Source: Chitinophaga fulva (lineage in GTDB: Bacteria > Bacteroidota > Bacteroidia > Chitinophagales > Chitinophagaceae). Taken from it: DNA of 64,000 bases. The stretch spans positions 1,612,001-1,676,000 of the forward strand of contig NZ_JABBGC010000002.1 of the NCBI RefSeq assembly GCF_012927205.1, given 5' to 3'. Under the pieces are notes generated by a model. That model was not told the DNA's origin and made no database searches. It saw only the letters and a program-made list of their open reading frames with translations. Shown here piece by piece: positions 48,614 through 57,287 of the stretch. Each line of letters opens with the position of its first letter. Positions within the stretch are counted from its first letter, which is position 1. Made by a program: the position numbers and the translations under genes.

Positions 48614-50068
48614 ATGAAAAACGAATTCATAGAGCACCACCTGAATATGAACCGCCGGAAGTTCCTGTCACGGCTCAGTTTAGGCATCGGTAGCGTAGCA
48701 CTTGGTTCTTTGCTGATACCCGACCTGTTCGGAAAAAGCAGCATCAATGAAGCGCCCTTCATTCCCGGTATGCCACACTTCGCACCCAAAGCCAAAAGGA
48801 TCATCTACCTGTTCCAGAACGGAGCTCCTTCCCAACTGGAGAGCTTCGACTATAAACCAAAACTGCGTGAGATGATGGGCCAGGAACTGCCTCCATCCAT
48901 ACGCATGGGACAAAGGCTTACGGGCATGACCGCCGGACAGTCTTCCTTCCCCCTGGTAGGCTCCCACTATGATTTCAAACAATATGGAGAAGCCCGCGCA
49001 TGGGTGAGCGACCTCTTTCCGCATACCGCACAGATAGTAGATGATATCTGTATCGTGCGGTCGATGTTCACCGAAGCGATCAACCATGATCCGGCACTCA
49101 CCTTTTTCCAGACAGGCGCACAACAGGGAAACCGCGCCAGCTTTGGCTCCTGGATGAGCTATGGCCTCGGCAGCGAAAACAAGAACCTGCCCGCCTTCTG
49201 TGTGTTGCTGTCACGCGGTAAAGGCAATGGTCAGGGCGTGTACTCCAAACTGTGGTCCAACGGCTTCCTGGATAGTATCCACCAGGGCGTGCAGTTCAGC
49301 AGCGGCGACAACCCGGTACTGTATCTCAACAATCCCGAAGGCATTGATATGGCCAACCGCCGCCAGATGCTCGACCAGCTGGCCTCCCTGAATGACCAGT
49401 CCTACAAAGACTTTGGTGATCCTGAGATCAGCACCAAGATCCAGCAATACGAGATGGCCTACCGCATGCAGACAGCCGTGCCGGAACTGACCGATCTCTC
49501 GAAAGAATCAGATGACATCATCAAACTATATGGACCTGAATGCCTTGTCCCTGGCACTTTTGCCGCCAACTGCCTCCTGGCGCGGAAGCTCTCCGAAAGT
49601 GGGGTACGCTTCGTGCAGCTCTATCACCAGGGATGGGACCAGCATGGTAACCTCCCCAATGAAATGGCTGGCCAGGCAAAGGATGTAGACCGTGCCTCCG
49701 CTGCGCTGATCACCGATCTCAAACAACGGGGCCTGCTCGATGAAACACTCGTGATATGGGGTGGCGAATTCGGCAGAACAAACTATTGCCAGGGTAAAAT
49801 GACCGCCGACAATTACGGCCGCGATCACCATCCGCGTTGCTTCTCCATCTGGATGGCCGGCGGCGGTGTAAAGCCTGGCATCGTTTATGGCGAAACCGAC
49901 GAGTTCGGGTACAATATCGTCAAAGATCCTGTGCATGTGCATGACTTCCACGCCACCGTACTGCACCTCATGGGGCTGGACCACGAAAAACTCACCTTCA
50001 AACACCAGGGCCGCCGCTACCGGCTCACCGACGTAGCAGGAAAAGTTATACCAGGGCTGATGGCCTGA
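48614..50068 (+). CDS. DUF1501 family protein with Tat-like signal
   Basis: 484 residues. The N-terminus NRRKFLSRLSLGIGSVALGSLLIP is a twin-arginine-type signal, consistent with a folded, probably cofactor- or metal-bearing exported protein. The body is DUF1501, an alkaline-phosphatase/sulfatase-like fold: IYLFQNGAPSQLESFDYKP, ESGVRFVQLYHQGWDQH, VIWGGEFGRT and GRDHHPRCFSIWMAGGG are the diagnostic stretches. It stands 54 bases after the DUF1549/DUF1553 gene, the usual partner. The exact reaction is unknown. ATG 48614 is taken; ATG at 48647 (MNRRKFL) is an alternative that would leave the signal at the very start. Confidence 0.9.
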   Translation: MKNEFIEHHLNMNRRKFLSRLSLGIGSVALGSLLIPDLFGKSSINEAPFIPGMPHFAPKAKRIIYLFQNGAPSQLESFDYKPKLREMMGQELPPSIRMGQRLTGMTAGQSSFPLVGSHYDFKQYGEARAWVSDLFPHTAQIVDDICIVRSMFTEAINHDPALTFFQTGAQQGNRASFGSWMSYGLGSENKNLPAFCVLLSRGKGNGQGVYSKLWSNGFLDSIHQGVQFSSGDNPVLYLNNPEGIDMANRRQMLDQLASLNDQSYKDFGDPEISTKIQQYEMAYRMQTAVPELTDLSKESDDIIKLYGPECLVPGTFAANCLLARKLSESGVRFVQLYHQGWDQHGNLPNEMAGQAKDVDRASAALITDLKQRGLLDETLVIWGGEFGRTNYCQGKMTADNYGRDHHPRCFSIWMAGGGVKPGIVYGETDEFGYNIVKDPVHVHDFHATVLHLMGLDHEKLTFKHQGRRYRLTDVAGKVIPGLMA

Positions 50069-50083
50069 TAAAAAATACGATTC

Positions 50084-51109
50084 ATGGAGAGAAGAAAATT
50101 CATACAAGCATCTGCGTTAGTTACCGCGTCATTTTACATTTCCCGCGACCTCTTTGCCCGTCCCAAAGGCCCGGTATACGGCCATCAGGATATGCGCTAC
50201 ACCCTCGACACCCGTTGGGGCACGCTCGACAGCAGCCGGCATCCCGTGAAGGACTGTCATGAGATGGTGCAGGACAAAAAAGGCCGTATTATCCTCCTTA
50301 CCAACGAAACGAAGAACAATATCCTCGTTTACAATAAATCAGGCAAACTACTGGAATACTGGGGGCATGACTTCCCCGGCGCACACGGTCTTACCCTGGC
50401 CAATGAAAATGGCACCGAATACCTGTTCATCACCGACACAGATAAACACCAGGTCTATAAAACTACGATGGACGGCAAGATCGTGATGACCATCGACTAT
50501 CCCGCAGAAACGGGCTTCTACAAAAAGAAGGAAGAATTTGTGCCCACAGAAACCACCATCACTGATGAGGGCGATATTTACATAGCAGATGGATATGGCG
50601 CGCAGTACATCATGCACTACGATCGTCAGGGCAAGCTGCTGCATACTTTCGGCGGCCGCGGTGAAGGCGATGCCCACCTGGACAATGCCCATGGTATCTG
50701 CATCGACCGCCGCCAGGGTACGCCTACCCTGCTGGTGACCGACCGCACCCGCAATTGTTTCAAGCGTTTCACCATGAGTGGTCAGCTGCTGGAAGTGATA
50801 TCCCTGCCCGGCGCCTGTGTATGCCGTCCGGTGATCAAAGGCGATCACCTCTATGCCGCCGTATTACGCTCTCCTGACATGAATCTCAGCGGCAGCGGTT
50901 TTGTTACCATCCTCGACAAAAACAACAAGGTAGTGTCCAATATTGGCGGCACCGCGCCGGTGTATAACGGTCAGCAGTTGCAGCCCATGAAACAGGCAGA
51001 GAAACTGTTCGTTCACCCGCACGATGTATGTGTAGATAATGATGAAAATGTTTATGTAGCACAATGGGCTTCCGGCAAAGTGTACCCATATAAACTCAGG
51101 AGGGTATAA
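50084..51109 (+). CDS. Exported NHL-repeat beta-propeller protein
   Basis: 341 residues with a Tat-type signal (ERRKFIQASALVTASFYI). The mature part is an NHL-type six-bladed beta-propeller, with repeats such as NILVYNKSGKLLEYWGHDFPGAHGL, EYLFITDTDKHQVYKTT, DIYIADGYGAQYIMHYDRQGKLLHTFGGRGEG and ENVYVAQWASGKVYPYKL. In form it resembles the lyase half of peptidylglycine amidating enzymes, but the reaction cannot be told from sequence. It is third in the cytochrome-domain operon, 15 bases after the DUF1501 stop, and shares a base with the next start codon (stop TAA, ATG at 51109). Confidence 0.88.
   Translation: MERRKFIQASALVTASFYISRDLFARPKGPVYGHQDMRYTLDTRWGTLDSSRHPVKDCHEMVQDKKGRIILLTNETKNNILVYNKSGKLLEYWGHDFPGAHGLTLANENGTEYLFITDTDKHQVYKTTMDGKIVMTIDYPAETGFYKKKEEFVPTETTITDEGDIYIADGYGAQYIMHYDRQGKLLHTFGGRGEGDAHLDNAHGICIDRRQGTPTLLVTDRTRNCFKRFTMSGQLLEVISLPGACVCRPVIKGDHLYAAVLRSPDMNLSGSGFVTILDKNNKVVSNIGGTAPVYNGQQLQPMKQAEKLFVHPHDVCVDNDENVYVAQWASGKVYPYKLRRV
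51098..51104 (+). promoter_or_regulatory. Strong Shine-Dalgarno AGGAGGG
   Basis: AGGAGGG four bases before the ATG at 51109, inside the end of the NHL gene. Strong Shine-Dalgarno sequences are uncommon in Bacteroidota, so this may secure translation of the overlapping downstream gene. Confidence 0.6.
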
Positions 51110-53262
51110 TGACGTGGAACCGTATCCGCTGGCAGCACATCGGCAGCCAGCTTTTGTTTGCCGCTAATATTTTCGCGCTGGTTTTATTCATCGCCGGCAG
51201 CAAGGCCATTGTACCGGCCTGGTTGCAGGTAGTGGGGCGTATGCACCCGCTGGCGCTGCATTTCCCGATTGTACTGCTGCTGTTGGGCAGCCTGTTGCTG
51301 TTTGTGCAGCTGCGTGAACCGGAGGCTAGCCGCTGGAAAACGCAGTTCACCTCCTGGCTCCTGCTGGCGGGGGCTCTCAGTACAGCCGTTACCGTTATCA
51401 TGGGGCTGCTGCTCGCCCGGGAAGAAGGTTATACCGATGGTAACATACAATGGCATAAATGGGGTGGAATGGCCGTATTATGGGCCGCATCCTCACTGTA
51501 CTGGCTCCGGTCCTACCCTAAGCCCTGGCTGCCAAAGACAGGGGCGCTGGCAACAGCAGCCCTATTGCTGGCGACCGGCCATTTCGGCGCTAACATCACC
51601 CATGGCAATAATTTCGTGCTGGCGCCTGTTACCCCGCACAACACCGCTGTGCCATTGGAGAAAGCCCTTGTGTATGAACATCTCGTGAAACCTGTACTGG
51701 AAGAAAAATGTATGAACTGCCACAATGCAGGAAAAGCGAAAGGCGGCCTGTCGATGGAATTGCCCCAGCAGCTGCTCGCCGGCGGCAAAAGCGGCAAGTT
51801 GTTCATCCCGGGTAATCCTGCCATCAGCCTGATGATGGAAAGATTGCATCTCCCGGCAGAAGATAAAAAACATATGCCTCCGGCAGGCAAACCCCAACTC
51901 ACCGAAGAGGAAGTGGCCCTGCTTTATTACTGGATCAAAGGAGGCGCGGATTTCAAAACGCAAGTGGCATCGCTGCCAGCACGCGACAGTCTGCGGCTGC
52001 TGGCCGCTGCGCGCCTGCAACCCGCGGCATCCAAAGAACCGGTATATGATTTCTCTCCCGCTGATGATAAACTGGTACGGCAGCTGAACAACAACTACCG
52101 CGTCGTATACCCGATAGCGTTACACGCCGCTCCACTGGTAGCAAACTGGTATAACAAAGACAAATTCAACATCACCTCCGTCAGGGAGCTGCTGCCGGTA
52201 AAGGAGCAGTTAATAGAAATGCACTTGCAGAAGATGCCGGTGCAGGATGCCGATCTGGTGGTATTATCGCAGTTTAAACAGTTACGCGTGCTCAACCTGA
52301 GCTTTAGCAATATCACCGGACAAACACTGGCCACACTCACTAAATTGCCGCACCTGCAAAGCCTTTCTTTATCCGGCACGCCGGTCACGCTGCAACAGCT
52401 TACCAGCCTGAAATCCGCACCTGCCCTGCAAGAGGTGTATGTATGGAATACCAGCCTCTCCCACGCAGATGTTAAGCAGGCACAAAAAATGCTCCGGCAG
52501 GTCACTGTGGTAGAAGGCTTTACCAATGATAAAGGGGAACAACTGAAATTGAATCAGCCGACTTTACCCAATGCGGCATCCGTTTTCAGGAACAGTATAC
52601 AGCTGAAGCTACAACATCCCGTGAAAGGTGTGGAAATACGTTATACTATTGATGGCAGCGCACCCGACAGTCTTCATTCGCCGGTTTTTAAAGACAGCCT
52701 CCTGATCACCGGCAATACCACTGTACGCGCTATCGCCTGTAAACAGGGATGGTATGCCAGCGATCCGATACAACTGCAGCTTGTCAAAACCACGTATGCG
52801 CCAGACAGCATCACACTGGTCACCCAGCCGGAAGGGGCTTACTTCGCCAGTGGCGGCAGCACCCTGACAGACGGTCAAAAGGGCGGCATGGACTATAAAA
52901 ATGGTAAATGGCTCGGTTATACGAAAAATGCGCTCGAAGCCATTGTATGGTTCCCTCAACCGGTACCGCTTAAGTCGGTAACCATAGGCTCGCTGCGTAA
53001 CGTCGGTTCATTCATCTTCCTGCCACAGCAGATTGAAGTATGGGGCGGCACCAGCCCGCAGCAGCTCAAACTGCTGAAAAAAATCATCCCGCCCGCAGGT
53101 AAAAAGGATGATCCGGTTACGGTGATGGATATAGATTGTGCTTTTCCGGTTACGCAGGTATCGTATATGAAGATCATCATGACACCAGCCATCCTTCCAT
53201 CCTGGCATCCCGGCAAGGGGAAACATGCCTGGCTGTTCACAGACGAGCTGCTGTTCAACTAA
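51109..53262 (+). CDS. DUF2231 membrane - cytochrome c (PSCyt1) - leucine-rich repeat - chitobiase/discoidin-like protein
   Basis: 717 residues. The N-terminal about 170 residues are a DUF2231-type membrane domain with four to five helices (LLFAANIFALVLFIAG, PIVLLLLGSLLLFVQL, LLLAGALSTAVTVIMGLLL, MAVLWAASSLYWL). A PSCyt1 segment follows with heme motif CMNCH near residue 203 and a distal Met region HMPPAGKPQL. Next are short leucine-rich repeats (LRVLNLSFSNIT, LQSLSLSGTPVT), then a chitobiase/FN3-like segment (EIRYTIDGSAPDS) and a C-terminal discoidin-like part. It probably anchors a redox centre in the membrane for the exported partners. It overlaps the NHL gene by one base, and the set ends here. 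Confidence 0.9.
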   Translation: MTWNRIRWQHIGSQLLFAANIFALVLFIAGSKAIVPAWLQVVGRMHPLALHFPIVLLLLGSLLLFVQLREPEASRWKTQFTSWLLLAGALSTAVTVIMGLLLAREEGYTDGNIQWHKWGGMAVLWAASSLYWLRSYPKPWLPKTGALATAALLLATGHFGANITHGNNFVLAPVTPHNTAVPLEKALVYEHLVKPVLEEKCMNCHNAGKAKGGLSMELPQQLLAGGKSGKLFIPGNPAISLMMERLHLPAEDKKHMPPAGKPQLTEEEVALLYYWIKGGADFKTQVASLPARDSLRLLAAARLQPAASKEPVYDFSPADDKLVRQLNNNYRVVYPIALHAAPLVANWYNKDKFNITSVRELLPVKEQLIEMHLQKMPVQDADLVVLSQFKQLRVLNLSFSNITGQTLATLTKLPHLQSLSLSGTPVTLQQLTSLKSAPALQEVYVWNTSLSHADVKQAQKMLRQVTVVEGFTNDKGEQLKLNQPTLPNAASVFRNSIQLKLQHPVKGVEIRYTIDGSAPDSLHSPVFKDSLLITGNTTVRAIACKQGWYASDPIQLQLVKTTYAPDSITLVTQPEGAYFASGGSTLTDGQKGGMDYKNGKWLGYTKNALEAIVWFPQPVPLKSVTIGSLRNVGSFIFLPQQIEVWGGTSPQQLKLLKKIIPPAGKKDDPVTVMDIDCAFPVTQVSYMKIIMTPAILPSWHPGKGKHAWLFTDELLFN

Positions 53263-53396
53263 AAAAACATCAGACAAACAGGCTGCAACATGTGCAGCAT
53301 ACAGGTTTCAGCTTAATCTACAGAGAGCAAAAATAACGGCATAAAAGGACAATATACAGCCTGTATTTCCAGGTTAGAAATTGCAATTTGCCCGTT

Positions 53397-53418
53397 GGGA
53401 GTCCGCTTACGGACTCCC
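53397..53418 (+). repeat. Perfect hairpin in the leader of the glycosidase-like gene
   Basis: GGGAGTCCG (53397-53405), loop CTTA, CGGACTCCC (53410-53418): a 9-base G/C-rich stem 21 bases before the ATG at 53440. Only two T follow, so it is either a weak terminator of the preceding operon or a structured 5' leader near the ribosome site. Confidence 0.55.
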
Positions 53419-53439
53419 TTATGCATATAAACATTCGAC

Positions 53440-55899
53440 ATGAAGCAAAAAAGTCTATTACTCACACTGGCTGTTTTGATAAAAGTAGCCATGCTGCCAG
53501 CTGTTGCACAGGTACAATTTACCACCAAACAATGGAGCCTTCAACTGGATAATTCCGGTAAGATCACCAGTATGAAGAGCCTCTCCCTGCAAAAGGAATT
53601 TCTCATTGCAGACAAAGCCACCGCGCTGATGAGCATAAAAAAAGACCAGCATATTTACGCTCCCGGCAGTTGCACCTGGAACGCTAAAAAATCGGAGCTG
53701 GCACTGTTTTACCCTCAGACTGGTGTTGAAGCAAAAGTAAAGGTGCAGCGTAACGACAACTACATCAGCTTCGAACTGACACAGCTGACCCCACAGGACA
53801 AAGTGGACCTGGTATTGTGGGGACCATATCCTGTCACCATAGCGGACACGATCGGCGAGGTAGTAGGTGTGGCACGTAGCAAGGAATTTGCCATCGGTAT
53901 CCAGGCCCTGAATGTAAAAACGCTGGGAGGATACCCTCATACAGAAAGCGACATCGAACCATCGTACGACGTATTTGAAGGCGGGAATAAAGTAGACGTA
54001 GTAGAAAATGACCTGCACAAGCAGTTATTCAGGGGAGATGTGGCGCGCCCTACAGACAATGGCGCTGTATTACAGGCATACTGCCGCAATCGCAGCAAAG
54101 ACAGGGTGATCGAAAACTGGGGACATACTGCTTACCTGGCGCCCGCATTCCAGGACGGTGGCGTAGTTGGCAGCAAGATCGCACTGTTTGGCGTGGCCAA
54201 TGCAGATGTTTTGCCCACCATTTCACAGATTGAACTGAAAGAAGGACTACCGCATCCGCTGCTGGACGGAGAATGGGGAAAACAGTCCGTGCACGCCTCC
54301 GAGTCGTACCTCATTATGGACTTTGGCGTCAATAATCTGAAAGAGGCAATAGCGGTCACCAAACAGGCAGGCCTGCGCTATCTTTATCATGGTGATCCCT
54401 TCGACAACTGGGGACAGTTCAAACTGCACAGCAACGAATTTCCGCAAAACTGGGCCAGTATGAAGGAGTGTGTAGACATTGCCAAAGCAGCGGGCGTGCG
54501 GCTGGGTGTACATACCTTGTCCAACTTCATCACTACCAACGATCCATATGTAACACCGATGGCAGACCCAAGACTGGCGAAAGTCGGTTATTCATGGCTC
54601 AGCGAAGCAATTGACGCAAATACTAAAGAGATTGGGATAGAAGACCCGGTTTTCTTCCAACAGTTTCAGAATAATACGTTGAAATCGGTGGCCATCGGCA
54701 GCGAAATTATCCGCTACGGAAGTGTGTCCGCCACTGCTCCCTGGAAGCTGCTGGACTGTCAGCGGGGCGCCTTTGGTACCCATGCTGCCCCTCATGCGCA
54801 ACATGATTCCATCGGCAAGCTGATGGACCATCCATACAAAGTATTTCTCACCAGCTACGCATTACAGGAAGAAATGTCGAAGACCCTTGCACGTCTTTTC
54901 AACGAAACCGGCCTTATGCAGATATCCTTCGATGGCCTCGAGGGGTGCTTTTCTTCCGGTATGGGCCAATACGCGAAGCAGTTATTTACCAAAACATGGT
55001 ACGATAACCTGAAACCCGAATTAAAGGGGAAAGTGATCAATGATGCCAGCATGCCCGCTCATTACTTCTGGCATATTTATACCAGGATGAACTGGGGAGA
55101 ACCCTGGTATGCAGGTTTCAGGGAAAGCCAGTTGCAATTGCGGTTGAAGAATCAACAGTTCTTCCGCCGTAACCTCATGCCTTCCATGTTAGGCTGGTTC
55201 AGCCTGCGGCCGGAAACAACGCCGGAAGATATAGAATGGATGCTGGCGCTGGGGGCAGGATACAATGCCGGCTTCGGCCTGTCAACCAGCCTGGAAACAC
55301 TGCAGAAACACGGACTGAAAAATGAGCTGCTGGAATTAATAAAAACCTGGGAACAGGCACGCATGAAAAATATCTTTAGCGAAGCCCAGAAAGAACAAAT
55401 GAGAAGCCTGAAGCATGAATTTCACCTGAAGATGACCGGCAATCAGGAATACCAGCTGACACCGGTGTACAATGCCTATTTTAGCCATACACAGAAATTG
55501 AAACAACCCGGGGAACCTGTTTTCTCTACCTTCCAGTTTAATAATCCGGCAGCCGCCCAGCCTGTGGCTTTTATCATTTCATTCGCACCTGGTAAGGACT
55601 TTGACCCGGATGTCACTTTTGATCAGATAACCATTACCATTAACCAACAGGATGCGCTGTTACTGCCGGTAAGCCTTAAACGGAACCAATTCCTCAAATG
55701 TGATGGTAAAACGGTGCGTTTGTACAACAAACAATGGCAATTGCAGCAAACCATTGAACTGAATAAATCCATTCCGGTTTTATCAAAAGGTCCCAATGAA
55801 ATTGCGTTCGACGGAAAATACTCCGGTGAGAACGGTGCTAATGTGAAAGTAGAGATCCGCGCCGTTGGCGAACCCGAATTAATTCATACAGGTAAATAA
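53440..55899 (+). CDS. Large secreted glycoside-hydrolase-like protein
   Basis: 819 residues with a signal peptide (SLLLTLAVLIKVAMLPAVAQ). The N-terminal part (about 20-280) is beta-rich, the middle is TIM-barrel-like, with GLRYLYHGDPFDNWGQFKLH and IAKAAGVRLGVHTLSNFITTND before an acid-rich core (QISFDGLEGCFSSG, an Asp well placed for catalysis), and a beta C-terminal domain follows. The layout is like alpha-galactosidase-type (clan D) glycosidases, but I cannot name a family, so catalysis remains inference. The length and lack of a membrane anchor suggest a periplasmic or secreted enzyme. It is preceded by a leader hairpin and ended by a perfect 16-base hairpin, so it is probably a single-gene unit. 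Confidence 0.75.
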   Translation: MKQKSLLLTLAVLIKVAMLPAVAQVQFTTKQWSLQLDNSGKITSMKSLSLQKEFLIADKATALMSIKKDQHIYAPGSCTWNAKKSELALFYPQTGVEAKVKVQRNDNYISFELTQLTPQDKVDLVLWGPYPVTIADTIGEVVGVARSKEFAIGIQALNVKTLGGYPHTESDIEPSYDVFEGGNKVDVVENDLHKQLFRGDVARPTDNGAVLQAYCRNRSKDRVIENWGHTAYLAPAFQDGGVVGSKIALFGVANADVLPTISQIELKEGLPHPLLDGEWGKQSVHASESYLIMDFGVNNLKEAIAVTKQAGLRYLYHGDPFDNWGQFKLHSNEFPQNWASMKECVDIAKAAGVRLGVHTLSNFITTNDPYVTPMADPRLAKVGYSWLSEAIDANTKEIGIEDPVFFQQFQNNTLKSVAIGSEIIRYGSVSATAPWKLLDCQRGAFGTHAAPHAQHDSIGKLMDHPYKVFLTSYALQEEMSKTLARLFNETGLMQISFDGLEGCFSSGMGQYAKQLFTKTWYDNLKPELKGKVINDASMPAHYFWHIYTRMNWGEPWYAGFRESQLQLRLKNQQFFRRNLMPSMLGWFSLRPETTPEDIEWMLALGAGYNAGFGLSTSLETLQKHGLKNELLELIKTWEQARMKNIFSEAQKEQMRSLKHEFHLKMTGNQEYQLTPVYNAYFSHTQKLKQPGEPVFSTFQFNNPAAAQPVAFIISFAPGKDFDPDVTFDQITITINQQDALLLPVSLKRNQFLKCDGKTVRLYNKQWQLQQTIELNKSIPVLSKGPNEIAFDGKYSGENGANVKVEIRAVGEPELIHTGK

Positions 55900-55920
55900 A
55901 TGTCCCAAAAACTCCATCTC

Positions 55921-55965
55921 TTTATTCAGCTTTAGCCATCGGTCCTGATGCTAAAGCTGAATAAA
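55921..55965 (+). terminator. Palindromic hairpin after the glycosidase-like gene
   Basis: Perfect 16-base arms (55921-55936 and 55950-55965) with a 13-base loop, 21 bases after the stop at 55899. The stem is AT-rich at its ends and G/C at its core. No T-run follows on the plus strand, so it may terminate or protect the 3' end. Confidence 0.6.
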
Positions 55966-56122
55966 AGAAGAGCCTGATACCCTACCCGAAACATACAGCT
56001 GGTAAATTCCACTCATTTTCCATAAAATTTCTTATCTTGTAAGAAGTATCGAACCCCATCCCTCCGCTTTTTAGTCATTCCCTTTGACTTTATTTATTAT
56101 TTAAAATTTAGAAACCATTTTT

Positions 56123-56695
56123 ATGAAAAAAATTCCCCTTTTCGTATCGATTGCTTTCCTGGCAGCCTGTACCTCCACCCCCAACCCATCTAAAACGGAA
56201 GCTGTAAAGACCTCCGAATCCGAACCAGCCAAACAGGAAAACATGACATATCCCTACATGGCGACTTATTCTTCGGATTTTGAGATCGGCGATGCAAAAA
56301 ACGTACAAACACTGCTGACGGTGTACCAACACTGGGACAACAACATGCTTGACAATGCAAAGCCCTTTTTCGCCGATCATGACACCATATTCTTCTCCGA
56401 TGGTATGATGTATGCCGGTGGCAAAGACAGCCTCTTTGTTCTTGCTAAAAAGAAAAGAGAACCGATGGGCCAGGTCGTTGATTCTATCCACGCCTGGATA
56501 CCGCTCAGAAGCAAGGACAAAAAAGAAGATTGGGTGGTAATATGGACCCGGCAGATTTCAACGAACGCCCAAGGAAAAAAGACCGCCCAGGAACTACAGG
56601 AAACCTGGCGGTTTGACAAAGACGGGAAAATTAACCTGATGTACCAATACGAACAGCTCCCTCCTAAAATGATGCCTCCGGCACCGAAAAAATAA
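56123..56695 (+). CDS. SnoaL/NTF2-like lipoprotein
   Basis: 190 residues with a lipoprotein signal: IPLFVSIAFLAAC gives a lipobox LAAC, and a Ser/Thr/Pro-rich spacer follows. The mature part (YSSDFEIGDAKNVQTLLTVYQHWDNNMLDNAKPFFADHDTIFFSDGMMYAGGKDS and WVVIWTRQISTNAQG) has the pattern of the SnoaL/NTF2-like fold (nuclear transport factor 2 superfamily), a common scaffold of unspecific function. It lies alone on the plus strand between a hairpin and a perfect terminator. Role unknown. Confidence 0.75.
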   Translation: MKKIPLFVSIAFLAACTSTPNPSKTEAVKTSESEPAKQENMTYPYMATYSSDFEIGDAKNVQTLLTVYQHWDNNMLDNAKPFFADHDTIFFSDGMMYAGGKDSLFVLAKKKREPMGQVVDSIHAWIPLRSKDKKEDWVVIWTRQISTNAQGKKTAQELQETWRFDKDGKINLMYQYEQLPPKMMPPAPKK

Positions 56696-56702
56696 TACAC
56701 AA

Positions 56703-56741
56703 AACAAAGGGCAAACCTTCCAGGAAGGTTTGCCCTTTGTT
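56703..56741. terminator. Near-perfect bidirectional terminator
   Basis: Nineteen-base arms AACAAAGGGCAAACCTTCC (56703-56721) and its exact complement (56723-56741), a single base between. It stands between the end of the NTF2-like lipoprotein gene and the end of the convergent HxlR gene, and would end both transcripts. Confidence 0.85.
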
Positions 56742-56814
56742 CATCAAGACCCGCTACCAGAGACATTTTTCCGGTCCCAGAAAGTATTCTTTTATCCTGC
56801 GGGGTGAGCCCGTA

Positions 56815-57186
56815 CTAACCGGCAATAAACTCCCCTTTCTCCTTAACGGCCTGGTTGCCCCATGCAGTAATCGCCTCTAAAACAGGAATGAACGTTTTGC
56901 CAAAATCGGTCAGGCTATAGATGACCTTGATGGGCGGCTTTTTCCCCTGTACCTTTCTGGCCACCAAACCATCCTTCTCCAGCTGCTTTAACTGCAAACT
57001 CAGTGTCATTTCCGTAACGGAAGGCATTTCCTTACGGAGCTCATTGTATCTTTTTGCTTCCTCTTTTAAATGATATAAGATAACAGCTTTCCATTTCCCC
57101 CCTACCAAATCCATGGTTAAACTCACTGTACAAGGGTAAAGCTTGCCATTCAGCTTTACGTGATCACCAATACATTCTGTTTTCAT
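56815..57186 (-). CDS. HxlR-family winged-helix regulator
   Basis: 123 residues. The single domain begins with the family's usual Cys (YPCTVSLTMDLVGGKWKAVILYHL, near residue 18-41), followed by RYNELRKEMPSVTEMTLSLQL, the recognition helix, and the wing segment KPPIKVIYSLTDFGKTF. HxlR proteins respond to aldehydes, quinones or oxidants through their Cys and act as repressors or activators. It is divergent from the NmrA-like gene next to it, with a 101-base gap that holds a perfect inverted repeat. This arrangement suggests it controls that gene and itself. Same layout as the second HxlR pair at 61205-61370. Confidence 0.92.
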   Translation of the reverse strand: MKTECIGDHVKLNGKLYPCTVSLTMDLVGGKWKAVILYHLKEEAKRYNELRKEMPSVTEMTLSLQLKQLEKDGLVARKVQGKKPPIKVIYSLTDFGKTFIPVLEAITAWGNQAVKEKGEFIAG

Positions 57187-57253
57187 ACTGTTTTTTTTGC
57201 ACCTATCTGTTTTGATAGTTATTGCAAATGTACCCCACTAAAAATACTTTTGC

Positions 57254-57272
57254 AACTATAATAATTATAGTT
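57254..57272. promoter_or_regulatory. Perfect inverted repeat, likely HxlR operator
   Basis: AACTATAA (57254-57261), spacer TAA, TTATAGTT (57265-57272), in the divergent gap between the HxlR gene and the NmrA-like gene, 15 bases before the ATG at 57288. A related half-site pair (ATAGTT...GCAAA) near 57213 suggests a second, weaker site. Confidence 0.55.
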
Positions 57273-57287
57273 CTAAAAATCACTGAT

